Positions 40,101 through 48,060 of a stretch of DNA of 64,000 bases are shown here, one piece after another. The DNA comes from Coprobacter fastidiosus. GTDB lineage: Bacteria > Bacteroidota > Bacteroidia > Bacteroidales > Coprobacteraceae. The stretch lies in NCBI RefSeq assembly GCF_030296935.1, contig NZ_AP028032.1, positions 2,108,001 through 2,172,000 of the forward strand, in the 5' to 3' direction. Under the pieces are notes generated by a model. That model was not told the DNA's origin, ran no database searches, and saw nothing but the letters and a program-made list of their open reading frames with translations. A program made the position numbers and the translations under genes. Each line of letters opens with the position of its first letter. Position 1 is the first letter of the stretch.

Positions 40101-41579
40101 ATGAAATTGAAATATAATTTATACATATTTTGGGCTGTAATAGGCTTGTGCTGTATTTCTTGTAGTAATAAAGATGATGACCATATCCCTCCTGCCATTC
40201 AAGAACCGGAAAAACCGGCAGCTCCTGAAATCTATAATGATTTAGGATTTACACCCCACGTAGATGGAGAACCCTTCAATACTTATCGCGGGTTGGTTAT
40301 GGCCGGATATCAAGGATGGTTTGGCGCTCCCGGTGATGGATGTCCGCACAGTGACCATTCCAATACCGCATGGTACCATTATCGTGAAAACGACCGCTTT
40401 GAACCCGGAGTTTTGAGAAATTCAATTGATTTTTGGCCAGATATGAGTGAGTATGAAACTCAATATACTCCCGGCAAATTTATTCTTCCTAATGGTGAAA
40501 AAGCGACAGTATTCAGCTCTTATGATGAATCTACCGTTATGTTACATTTTAAATGGATGAAGGATTACGGATTAGATGGTGTCTTTATGCAGCGATTCGT
40601 AGGTGAAGTTATAAATAATCCTGACGGAAAAGCACATTTCAATAAAGTACTGGCTTCTGCAATGAAAGCGTCAAATCAGTATCAGCGTGCTATTTGTGTC
40701 ATGTATGATTTGGGAGGATTTATGTCTGATAATACTCGTAATGCAGATGCTGTTTTGGCCGATGCACAGGAAATATTGGATACATATCGATTGAAAGACA
40801 GGAATGTGCAGAAATACTATTTGTATGAAAACGAGAAACCGCTGATCGTATTATGGGGCGTCGGATTTAACGATAATCGTCCTTATAACATGAATGATGT
40901 AGAGCAACTGATGAATGGACTGAAGGAAAAAGGTTTCAGTATCATGTTGGGAGTTCCGACTTATTGGAGAGAAAGAAGAAATGATGCAATACCAGATGCC
41001 AAACTACATGACCTTATCAAGATGGCTGATGTGATTATGCCTTGGTTTGTCGGAAGGTATGGGAAAAGTGATTATTCTAACTTCCATAATTTGATTCAGC
41101 AAGATATTGCATGGTGTAAAGAAAATAATGTAGCCTATGCTCCTTTATGTTTTCCAGGCTCTTCAGACCGTAATATGCACCCGAATAATTCGATTAATCC
41201 GCGTTACGGAGGCCAATTCTTGTGGGATCAGATGTATTTCTGTATCAAGTCCGGTGCGCAAATGTTGTATATTGCCATGTTCGATGAAATAGACGAAGGT
41301 ACAGCTATTTTCAAATGCTTGAATGAAAGTGATGTGCCAAGCAATGAAGCTGAAGACGATTATTATGTTGTATATCAAAATAATAGTTATCGCATGACTC
41401 AATCTAAGGTAGAAGTGACCGGGGCTAATGAATGGTGTCAGTTGGCTAAGGATCTAAAGGTTAAATTTCAGGGAGTGGAAGACGGGCTTCCGACAGACCA
41501 TTATTTATGGCTTACCGGGCAAGGTCGCAAGATGCTTAGAGGAGAGGTTCCTTTGAAGTCATCCTGGCCGGCAAGATAA
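40101..41579 (+). CDS. Glycoside hydrolase family 71/99-like lipoprotein (copy 1)
   Basis: 492 aa from the ATG at 40101 (a TTG two codons upstream also opens the frame). Lipoprotein signal MKLKYNLYIFWAVIGLCCISC. TIM-barrel enzyme of the GH71/99-like group: YRGLVMAGYQGWFGAPGDG, FSSYDESTVMLHFKWMKDYG, DGVFMQRFVGE, GVPTYWRERR, ADVIMPWFVGRYG, and MFDEIDEGTAIFKC. The E396-x-x-E399 pair has the spacing of the two catalytic Glu residues in GH99 endo-alpha-mannosidases. Surface or periplasmic. It is followed by a paralogue, suggesting duplication and specialisation within this PUL. The precise linkage cleaved is unknown. Confidence 0.85.
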   Translation: MKLKYNLYIFWAVIGLCCISCSNKDDDHIPPAIQEPEKPAAPEIYNDLGFTPHVDGEPFNTYRGLVMAGYQGWFGAPGDGCPHSDHSNTAWYHYRENDRFEPGVLRNSIDFWPDMSEYETQYTPGKFILPNGEKATVFSSYDESTVMLHFKWMKDYGLDGVFMQRFVGEVINNPDGKAHFNKVLASAMKASNQYQRAICVMYDLGGFMSDNTRNADAVLADAQEILDTYRLKDRNVQKYYLYENEKPLIVLWGVGFNDNRPYNMNDVEQLMNGLKEKGFSIMLGVPTYWRERRNDAIPDAKLHDLIKMADVIMPWFVGRYGKSDYSNFHNLIQQDIAWCKENNVAYAPLCFPGSSDRNMHPNNSINPRYGGQFLWDQMYFCIKSGAQMLYIAMFDEIDEGTAIFKCLNESDVPSNEAEDDYYVVYQNNSYRMTQSKVEVTGANEWCQLAKDLKVKFQGVEDGLPTDHYLWLTGQGRKMLRGEVPLKSSWPAR

Positions 41580-41687
41580 ATCTGTGTATTTGTCCTACTG
41601 CTTGGTTTCTATGATCAGGCAGTAGAACAAATCAAGTTAAAAAATAAATAGTCGATTGTTGTTCTAAATCTGTAATATAATTGATTG

Positions 41688-42989
41688 ATGATATATTCTG
41701 TTACTAAAAAATATTGTAGTCTCAAGACATGTAGAATCCGGATAAGCATATTCCTTTTATTTAATGGTTTTGTATTAAGTTTGTCTGCATCTCCCAAGCA
41801 TGCAGCAGATACAAATTATCCGTCTTATCACGGACTTGTTATGGCCGGGTATCAAGGATGGTTCCATAAACCGGAAAAAGGAATGATGTATCCTGATGAG
41901 AAGAATGTGCGAATTGACATGTGGCCTGATGTAAGTGAATATCCAGAAACTTATCCAACAGGTCTGAAACATGCCGACGGTTCTACTGCACGATTCTTTT
42001 GTTCTTCCGACGAGAGTACTGTAGACCTCCATTTCCGTTGGATGAAAGAGTATGGAATAGACGGTGTCTTTATGCAGCGTTTCTTCAACGCTGCCCGTAA
42101 AGATAACACAAAAGGGAATGCTGTTATCAGTCATGCCTTTAAAGCAGCTTCCAAGTATAACCGCGCAATCGGCATCATGTATGATTTGTCAGGGCTGAAA
42201 GCTCATGGTGAGGATTGTTCATCTTTGATTGAAGACTGGAAATTCTTAGTCGATTCTTTAAAAGTTACAAATCAGGACGGAGCTCATACTTATATTTTCC
42301 ATAATGGAAAGCCATTGGTTACAATTTGGGGAGTAGGTTTTCCTGACAGACCTTACGATATTCGGGACATCGGCCTGAAACGTTTTATAGATTTTTTATG
42401 TAATGATCCCGAGTATGGAGGATGCAGCATTATGTTGGGAGTACCTACCTATTGGCGTGAACTTGGTGCCGACTGTGTGCATGATCCTTATTTGCATGAA
42501 ATTATCCGCGAAGCAGATTTAATTATGCCTTGGATGGTACAAAGATTTACTCCTTTGTTGCATAATGACATGGATCGTTATCGCGATGTTATACTGCGTG
42601 ATATGTCATGGTGTAAGGAGAACGGTATAGAATACGTTCCTTGTGTTACACCCGGATTCAGTTGGCATAATTTAAGTCGATATGCATTTCCGGACGACGT
42701 TAAACCATCCGGTTCAATACCTCGCCAAGGTGGTCGTTTTTATTGGCAGCAGATCTCTACGGCCATAAACTGCGGTGCCAGAATGCTGTATATAGCTATG
42801 TTCGATGAAGTGAATGAGGGCACGGCTATCTTTAAATGTACTGATAATCCACCGGTAGGCAAGAATATTCAATTTGTGGGAATGGACAATATGCCTTCTG
42901 ATCACTATTTATGGTTGACAGGAGAGGCTTCGTTAATTCTCAAGGGGAAGAAATCCTTGACATTTACATTGCCCAAGCGTCCGCATTAA
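41688..42989 (+). CDS. Glycoside hydrolase family 71/99-like enzyme (copy 2)
   Basis: 433 aa from ATG 41688; the reading can also open at TTG 41685. Hydrophobic N-terminal signal (IRISIFLLFNGFVLSLSAS) without an obvious lipobox, so probably periplasmic whereas copy 1 is a lipoprotein. Shares GLVMAGYQGWF, SSDESTVDLHFRWMKEYG, DGVFMQRFF, GVPTYWREL, ADLIMPWMVQRF and MFDEVNEGTAIFKC, with the Glu pair E374 and E377. Same strand, 108 bp after copy 1. A surface-plus-periplasm division of labour with copy 1 is an inference. Confidence 0.85.
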   Translation: MIYSVTKKYCSLKTCRIRISIFLLFNGFVLSLSASPKHAADTNYPSYHGLVMAGYQGWFHKPEKGMMYPDEKNVRIDMWPDVSEYPETYPTGLKHADGSTARFFCSSDESTVDLHFRWMKEYGIDGVFMQRFFNAARKDNTKGNAVISHAFKAASKYNRAIGIMYDLSGLKAHGEDCSSLIEDWKFLVDSLKVTNQDGAHTYIFHNGKPLVTIWGVGFPDRPYDIRDIGLKRFIDFLCNDPEYGGCSIMLGVPTYWRELGADCVHDPYLHEIIREADLIMPWMVQRFTPLLHNDMDRYRDVILRDMSWCKENGIEYVPCVTPGFSWHNLSRYAFPDDVKPSGSIPRQGGRFYWQQISTAINCGARMLYIAMFDEVNEGTAIFKCTDNPPVGKNIQFVGMDNMPSDHYLWLTGEASLILKGKKSLTFTLPKRPH

Positions 42990-43023
42990 AACTGATTGTT
43001 TGACTTTTGAATATAAAGAAATA

Positions 43024-43131
43024 ATGAAGAATAATATTCTATATCTCATAATGTGTTTGATCTTTACAGGATGTGGAACATCCCGTAAAGATATGATATG
43101 CCAAATAAGGAATGGGGGCGTAAAAGGGTGA
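43024..43131 (+). pseudogene. Remnant of a lipoprotein gene (signal peptide only)
   Basis: 35-codon ORF with a clear lipoprotein signal (MKNNILYLIMCLIFTGC, then GTSRKD) that ends after only about 18 further residues. After the stop a second frame continues (MPNKEWGRKRVSSSVNSL) to a stop near 43160. It lies between the second GH71/99 gene and the GH43 gene, where PULs normally carry another full lipoprotein enzyme. Best read as the debris of a deleted gene, though a real 35-aa peptide cannot be excluded. Confidence 0.45.
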
Positions 43132-43182
43132 GTTCCTCCGTCAATTCATTGATATTTGTTTCATGATTAATACTAACTGCTT

Positions 43183-44160
43183 ATGAAAGTTTTACACACT
43201 ATTGGAGCTTTATGCTTTATTGGTTGCATGATGTCGTGCCAGTCGGTCAAGAATAAGATTACAGAAAAAAGTGGTATAGACAGCTTGGCATCCAACCCTT
43301 TTATTACGCATATGTATACAGCAGACCCTTCGGCGCATGTATGGGAGGATGGAAGACTTTATATCTATGCATCCCACGATATCGATCCTCCACGGGGATG
43401 TGATCTGATGGACCGTTATCATGTCTTTTCTACCGATGATATGGTACATTGGACAGATCATGGAGAGATACTGAATTCATCTCAGGTTGCTTGGGGGCGT
43501 AAAGAAGGAGGTTTCATGTGGGCTCCCGATTGTGCCTATAAAAATGGAACTTATTATTTTTATTTCCCGCATCCGAGTGAAACGGCTTGGAATGATTCCT
43601 GGAAAATCGGAGTGGCAACCAGTCGGTATCCTGACCGAGATTTTAAAGTTCAAGGATATATAAAAGGTATGGATTCATTGATCGATCCGTGCGTATTTAT
43701 TGACGATGATGGACAGGCCTATATATACCATGGAGGAGGTGGTATATGTAAAGGCGGAAAGCTTAAAGATAACATGATGGAACTGGATGGTGAAATGCTC
43801 CGAATGGAAGGATTGGTAGATTTTCATGAAGCACCATGGGTACATAAATATAACGGAAAGTATTATCTGTCATACTCGGATAATCACGATGAAAATATGA
43901 ATGATGGAGTCAAAGGTGATAACCGAATGCGTTATGCTATCAGTGATAGCCCGTTGGGACCATGGAAACATCAAGGTATCTATATGGAACCTACCGACAG
44001 TTATACAAATCATGGCTCTATTGTAGAATATAAAGGCGAATGGTTTGCTTTCTATCATAATAGTGCATTGTCTAATCATGATTGGTTGAGATCCATTTGT
44101 GTAGACCGATTGTATTATAATGAAGATGGAACTATTCAGATGGTAAAGCAAAGAAAATAA
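43183..44160 (+). CDS. Glycoside hydrolase family 43 lipoprotein
   Basis: 325 aa; lipoprotein signal (MKVLHTIGALCFIGCMMSC). Five-bladed propeller of GH43 with the expected acids: D48 (TADPSAHVWEDG, general base), D168 (LIDPCVFIDDDG, pKa modulator) and E216 (FHEAPWVHKYNG, general acid). Also GGFMWAPDCAYKNG and TNHGSIVEYKGEWF. GH43 enzymes act on arabinofuranosides, xylosides or galactofuranosides; the specific activity cannot be told. Single-domain length without a C-terminal sandwich. Last gene of the PUL, followed by a strong terminator. Confidence 0.9.
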   Translation: MKVLHTIGALCFIGCMMSCQSVKNKITEKSGIDSLASNPFITHMYTADPSAHVWEDGRLYIYASHDIDPPRGCDLMDRYHVFSTDDMVHWTDHGEILNSSQVAWGRKEGGFMWAPDCAYKNGTYYFYFPHPSETAWNDSWKIGVATSRYPDRDFKVQGYIKGMDSLIDPCVFIDDDGQAYIYHGGGGICKGGKLKDNMMELDGEMLRMEGLVDFHEAPWVHKYNGKYYLSYSDNHDENMNDGVKGDNRMRYAISDSPLGPWKHQGIYMEPTDSYTNHGSIVEYKGEWFAFYHNSALSNHDWLRSICVDRLYYNEDGTIQMVKQRK

Positions 44161-44200
44161 GCCTGAACGACTAAGTAGATTCAGTAAATAATAAAAATTA

Positions 44201-44246
44201 GCCAACTAATTCACAATGATATAATTATGAATTAGTTGGCTTTTTA
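44201..44246 (+). terminator. Rho-independent terminator at the end of the PUL
   Basis: GCCAACTAATTC (44201-44212) pairs perfectly with GAATTAGTTGGC (44229-44240), followed by TTTTT. Lies 40 bp after the GH43 stop. Confidence 0.88.
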
Positions 44247-44419
44247 TATCAAACTCATGTTATTTTAATATAATAAACGTAATATTCCATTGGCTTGCAA
44301 CATGACTGATAAAATTAATAGAGATGAACATGTTATAGAACTTGCCGGACAAATGAAGATTCACACATATATAAATGTAGGAAAATCCGAAAACTGTTGA
44401 AGAAAGAACTCTAAACGAT

Positions 44420-45007
44420 TTACCAATTGTCAATATAAATAGAATATTCGTTGGCTGGCAATAATTCTTCGAATTCCAGACTATCATCCGGTTTCAGCAT
44501 AATAATCGGATATTCGTGGGCATTGGAATTCAACATACCCGGAGAGTCTTCCAAAATATTATTCACGCCTAAGATCGTGCCCGAAAGAGGCATATACAAA
44601 TCACAAACCTCGCTAATCGATTCTATAGTGGCAAATACAGTGTTCTTATCAAAATATTCATCGATTCCATCGACAGAGACATATACGATATCTCCCAAAC
44701 GTTCTTGAAGATAATCGGTTATCCCGACCCAACAATAATCGCCTTCGGGTTGTACCCAAACATGGTTTGTTGTATATCTGCGCCCCTCCGGATAATTCCT
44801 GACCGAGCGGTTTTGCCGTCCCGGATTATACCGCACCGCTGACTCGGAATTTTTATTTATTCCGATACTCTCCGGTTCGGAAGCATCTTCAACCTCTTCT
44901 GTACCGGTATCGATCCCGACCTGTTTTCCCGAATCATTCCTCAAATTAATACCCCAAACGAAACAAGCAATCAACACCAAACAGGCAATAATCATAAACT
45001 TTTTCAT
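44420..45007 (-). CDS. Exported glycine-cleavage-H-like protein lacking the lipoyl lysine
   Basis: 195 aa. N-terminal hydrophobic segment (MIIACLVLIACFVWG) with a possible lipobox LIAC at 12-15, then an acidic linker, then a GcvH/biotinyl-lipoyl fold from residue ~78: YTTNHVWVQPEGDYCWVGIT, DYLQERLGDIVYVSVDG, TIESISEVCDLYMPLSGTIL, LEDSPGMLNSNAHEY. In true H-protein the motif is ESVKAxSDLY and the Lys carries lipoate; here residue 132 is Ser (ES-I-S-E). So this is an H-fold protein outside the cytoplasm that cannot be lipoylated at the usual place. No gcvT/gcvP nearby. Function unknown; a structural or binding role is inferred. Confidence 0.8.
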   Translation of the reverse strand: MKKFMIIACLVLIACFVWGINLRNDSGKQVGIDTGTEEVEDASEPESIGINKNSESAVRYNPGRQNRSVRNYPEGRRYTTNHVWVQPEGDYCWVGITDYLQERLGDIVYVSVDGIDEYFDKNTVFATIESISEVCDLYMPLSGTILGVNNILEDSPGMLNSNAHEYPIIMLKPDDSLEFEELLPANEYSIYIDNW

Positions 45008-45097
45008 GGCAAATCCGATTTAAATGTTACACAAAAACATATTTTTTATTTCATAACTCGTTTAAGAATCCGTCTAAGAGCCTATTTAATTCTGTCC

Positions 45098-45553
45098 TCA
45101 AAAAAAACGTATTCCGTCTTTATCGGTAAACGTAAATATTCTCTCTTCAACACCTCCGGTAAGACACTTCAGCCAATACAACGCCCCGGCAGGCACATCT
45201 TCATATTCCACATTATAATCCTCAGCCCGTTTTATCCCCAACGATTCCCATCCGTCCATACCATAATAAAACAGTTCATAGACAGAGCCCGGGAAAACCG
45301 AATTTCCGTCATTTCGAGGCACACATACGATCCGGGTTATCCCGACAAGACTTTTCAGATCGATTACCATTTCTTTCTTATTATCTCTTACATAGCGGAC
45401 ATACGTCAACGGGGCACGATCGGTACTTTTTTTAAAACAAGAGTCTGTCGGCACGCAACCGACCGCATGTCCTTTTTCATCATATACAACAATCTCGGAC
45501 AAATCGGCAACAGGTTTGCGGCTCTTTGATAGCTCCGGCTCTCTTTGCTTCAT
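45098..45553 (-). pseudogene. C-terminal fragment of a transglutaminase-type/discoidin-like protein, chimeric 5' end
   Basis: The open frame encodes 151 aa. From about residue 14 (PVADLSEIVVYDEKG) on it matches the C-terminal beta-sandwich region that ends larger Bacteroidetes proteins, with PGSVYELFYYGMDGWESLG, VPAGALYWLKCLTGGVEERI and FTFTDKDGIRFF. The first dozen codons lie in the remains of an integrase gene, in another frame. There is no signal peptide and the N-terminal catalytic part is missing, so this is the truncated tail of a gene whose front was lost at a junction near 45515. Confidence 0.65.
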
Positions 45554-46101
45554 TCATCAAAGTACGAATATTTCTCATGTGCATACCGATTGTAGAAACG
45601 TTTCTTGTCTTTGACCAAAGTTTCTCGCATTTCTGCAACCATTCAACGGTAATGGCACTGAACGGAATATCTTTACCTCCAACTTCTTCAACCATGACTA
45701 AAGTACATTTAAGAATTGCATTGTTCCGATTCTATCTTCGCTTTTCAATTCCTCAATTTTTGCTCTTATGGCACTATTTAGAGTGTCTCCGGTTGCTTTT
45801 CCAAAACGTAAATTGAGCGTATTGAAGGAGAGAATGTTCTCTTTTCTACCAGTGCTTCAATATTCATCCGGACTAAAGAAAAACTGCTTTCAATGGCTTG
45901 TTTGATTTTCCTGCTTTCAAACGATTTACTATCCGGCAGCTTATTCCATTCTTCTTTTGTCATACAAAGGCCAATGGAATAATATTTTGGCTTCTTCTAA
46001 TAATAAACCTTGATTTTAACAGGATATTTACCCTCCTTGTTGATTGTACGTGCATCCAGTACCGTAGACACTACGACACCATCTTTAGAATAATTGAACA
46101 T
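45515..46101 (-). pseudogene. Tyrosine recombinase (integrase) pseudogene, N-terminal half
   Basis: Starts at ATG 46101 (MFNYSKDGVVVSTVLDARTI), the Arm-type N terminus of Bacteroidetes integrases. An in-frame TAG occurs at codon 35 (45997-45999); a two-base insertion in CTCTCC near 45826-45834 shifts the frame; another stop (TAG at 45698-45700) and shift follow. The core-binding segment is still readable as AITVEWLQKCEKLWSKTRN and MHMRNIRTLMNEAKRAG. The sequence stops at about 45515, before the catalytic R-H-R-Y domain, and joins another gene's tail. A dead remnant of a mobile element. Confidence 0.8.
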
Positions 46102-46308
46102 GATTTTTAGTAATTACATGCAAGCGGAATTGCCTGCAATAATCTATATATCCATTTTTTAAGGGAAATATAAACGGTTTCGAAACATTTTGAAGTCTTT
46201 TGAATATTGGTTTTGAATGATTTAAATGTTATCTGAATAAGTTAAAACATCATTCATGTGTATCTATTTAGGAAATCATCTAAATAACTATAAATAAGCA
46301 AACTTATC

Positions 46309-46353
46309 GTGGCAATATTTGTATATATAATAACTTATAGGTAATTTTGCCAC
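46309..46353. promoter_or_regulatory. Inverted repeat spanning the promoter, likely XRE operator
   Basis: GTGGCAA (46309-46315) and TTGCCAC (46347-46353) are perfect inverted copies 31 bp apart and bracket the -33 and -7 boxes. Binding of the XRE product at both arms would block RNA polymerase, giving autorepression. Confidence 0.5.
46318..46349 (+). promoter_or_regulatory. Bacteroidetes promoter of the XRE-ImmA-PIN operon
   Basis: TTTG at 46318-46321, 20 bp, TAATTTTG at 46342-46349: exact match to both boxes. Predicted start near 46356. The XRE ATG at 46375 is preceded by AAAGGAGA, an unusually strong Shine-Dalgarno for this phylum. Confidence 0.65.
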
Positions 46354-46374
46354 AGAAATTAAAGGAGAACACTC

Positions 46375-46728
46375 ATGAAAACGATTAATCAAATTATTGG
46401 AGAAAATCTAAAGAAAATTAGAGAGTTATCCGGTTTTACGCAAGAGAAGATAGCTAAATCCATTGGGATTGAGCGTTCTGCATATAGTAATTATGAAGGA
46501 GGCATAAGGGAAGTTCCGTATGATATTTTAGAAAAACTATCAAACCTATTTGGTTGTGAGCCTTTTATTCTGTTTGAAGATAATGTCCAAACAGATAATG
46601 AGATTTTGGCTACGGCTTTCAGAATTTCCGATTTAGAAGATGACGATTTGAAAGAAATAGCCAATTTCAAGGATATTGTGAAATCATACCTTAAAATGGA
46701 ACGAATAGCCCAAAATGAAGTTGAATAA
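46375..46728 (+). CDS. XRE-family transcriptional regulator (antitoxin-like)
   Basis: 117 aa. Helix-turn-helix in the first 65 residues (LKKIRELSGFTQEKIAKSIG, RSAYSNYEGGIREVP) and a short C-terminal helical tail (LEDDDLKEIANFKDIVKSYL). First gene of a tightly overlapping operon: its end overlaps the start of the metallopeptidase gene by 14 bp. Such XRE/ImmA-type pairs act as repressor and anti-repressor protease in mobile elements and as antitoxin modules. It is preceded by a strong ribosome binding site and an inverted repeat over its promoter, fitting autoregulation. Confidence 0.87.
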   Translation: MKTINQIIGENLKKIRELSGFTQEKIAKSIGIERSAYSNYEGGIREVPYDILEKLSNLFGCEPFILFEDNVQTDNEILATAFRISDLEDDDLKEIANFKDIVKSYLKMERIAQNEVE

Positions 46729-47449
46729 ATTTATTATAGAAAGACAAGTTTCAGAGTTTCGCACAGATAATGGGCTTAGCTCGTCCGAGCCTATTACATT
46801 GAAGAGTCTGCTCCTAAAGTTAAACGTACTTACTATTTTCAGACCTCTGTCTGAAAATTTTTCTGGTATGTGTTTAAAGGATAATTCCGGACACCGTTTT
46901 ATGCTTATCAATTCTAACCAGCCACGAGGAAGACAACATTTTACGATTGCTCACGAATTATACCACTTATTTATAGAAGAAAAACCAACTCCACATAAAT
47001 GTAATCCAGGACACAGCAAAAATAAAGTAGAACAATACGCAGATATGTTTGCTTCTTCCTTATTAATGCCGGAAGCTGGAATTTGCCAGTTAATACCGGA
47101 AGTAGAACTAAATACCAGAAACATTTCCATAGCAACGATTTTAAAGCTCGAACACTATTTTTCTGTTTCTCGTTCAGCTCTGCTATATCGATTATTAAAC
47201 ATTGGCCTCATAACTGAAAATACACGTTCCCAGCTTGCAGAGATAGGAGTAAAACACTCTGCAAGATGTTTCGGATATGACATTGCTCTATACGAACCCG
47301 CAAATGAGGGGTTAGTTATCGGTGATTTTGGAGAAAAGGCACGTAGTTTATTCGATAAAGAAAAAATTTCAGAGAGCCATTATATGGAATTACTCAGTAA
47401 AATAAGTATCAATGGGACACAAGAAAACGAAAATAGTACTCGATGCTGA
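46715..47449 (+). CDS. ImmA/IrrE-family zinc metallopeptidase
   Basis: 244 aa. Zinc motif HELYH (His80-Glu81-His84) with the third ligand region VEQYADMFASSLLMP (Glu107 or Asp110). The N terminus (FIIERQVSEFRTDNGLSSSE) and C-terminal part (SVSRSALLYRLLNIGLI) are typical of the COG2856 group. Characterised relatives cleave the partner XRE repressor upon a signal. Overlaps the XRE gene by 14 bp and the PIN gene by 38 bp, so translation of the three is coupled. Here it may degrade the antitoxin/repressor. Confidence 0.9.
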   Translation: MKLNKFIIERQVSEFRTDNGLSSSEPITLKSLLLKLNVLTIFRPLSENFSGMCLKDNSGHRFMLINSNQPRGRQHFTIAHELYHLFIEEKPTPHKCNPGHSKNKVEQYADMFASSLLMPEAGICQLIPEVELNTRNISIATILKLEHYFSVSRSALLYRLLNIGLITENTRSQLAEIGVKHSARCFGYDIALYEPANEGLVIGDFGEKARSLFDKEKISESHYMELLSKISINGTQENENSTRC

Positions 47450-47936
47450 TGTGATTATCCATTTTATAGAAGCGGGTAACTTTTCATTATTACCGGATAT
47501 ATTCCCCGAATATGAATATATAGTACTGGATGTGGTTTACAATGAAGTTTCAAAGAATAATAAAACGAAAAAATTCATAGACAACTATCTTCACCATTTT
47601 CCAAAATTGAAACAAGAAACATTTGCTCCAAAAGGAGAATCAATAAAAGAATATTTTTCATTGCAACGAGTATTGGGAAAAGGAGAGAGTGCCTGTATGG
47701 TATATTGTAGGGACAATAGAGATGTATTGGGGAGTAGTAATTTAAGAGATATAAAGGACTACTGTTCAAAGAACTGCATAACTTATTTAACGACTCTTGA
47801 TTTTCTATATTACGCTTATTGCAAAAAGAAAATGACACAACAAGAATGTACTAAATTTATGCAAGCTGTAAACGATGCAGGAAGCAAACTTCCTATTATT
47901 GACATAACCCAATATACATGTACCGTACAAATCTAA
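47412..47936 (+). CDS. PIN-domain-like protein (toxin-like nuclease)
   Basis: 174 aa. Begins with the PIN-type first strand KIVLDADVIIHFIEAG carrying D11 and D13; further acids at E92 (GKGESACMVYCRD), D113/D116 and D130 (LTTLDFLYYA) fit the metal site of PIN ribonucleases. Third gene of the XRE-ImmA/IrrE-PIN operon, beginning 38 bp inside the protease gene. PIN proteins are usual toxins of type II systems that cleave RNA; the antitoxin role would fall to one or both upstream products. RNase activity is inferred. Confidence 0.78.
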   Translation: MGHKKTKIVLDADVIIHFIEAGNFSLLPDIFPEYEYIVLDVVYNEVSKNNKTKKFIDNYLHHFPKLKQETFAPKGESIKEYFSLQRVLGKGESACMVYCRDNRDVLGSSNLRDIKDYCSKNCITYLTTLDFLYYAYCKKKMTQQECTKFMQAVNDAGSKLPIIDITQYTCTVQI

Positions 47937-47956
47937 TTGCACACAATTTGCACACA
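47937..47956. repeat. Tandem TTGCACACA repeat at the end of the TA-like module
   Basis: TTGCACACA at 47937-47945 and again at 47948-47956, two bases apart, immediately after the PIN stop. Similar repeats are found by integrase and attachment regions of Bacteroidetes elements; here it sits between the module and a truncated gene and may mark an element end. Confidence 0.4.
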
Positions 47957-48060
47957 TCTTAAGAAAATAGAAAAAAACAAGAGAGATTATTTGAAAAAGA
48001 AATACTACCTTTAGTCTTGAAAATCAAGGAGTATGAGCCTGAAAAGAAACAAAGATCAAA

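Larger units (their letters stand above)
46102..46374. other. Intergenic control region of the XRE-ImmA-PIN operon
   Basis: 273 bases separating the dead integrase from the XRE gene, with the promoter and inverted repeat described separately at its right end, and an AACTTAT direct repeat (46301-46307 and 46332-46338). Nothing else was recognised. Confidence 0.55.

Noticed and set aside
45098-45553. Intact 151-aa protein
   Set aside because: Its first codons lie in integrase remains and the rest is only the C-terminal end of a larger family, so it is annotated as a fragment.
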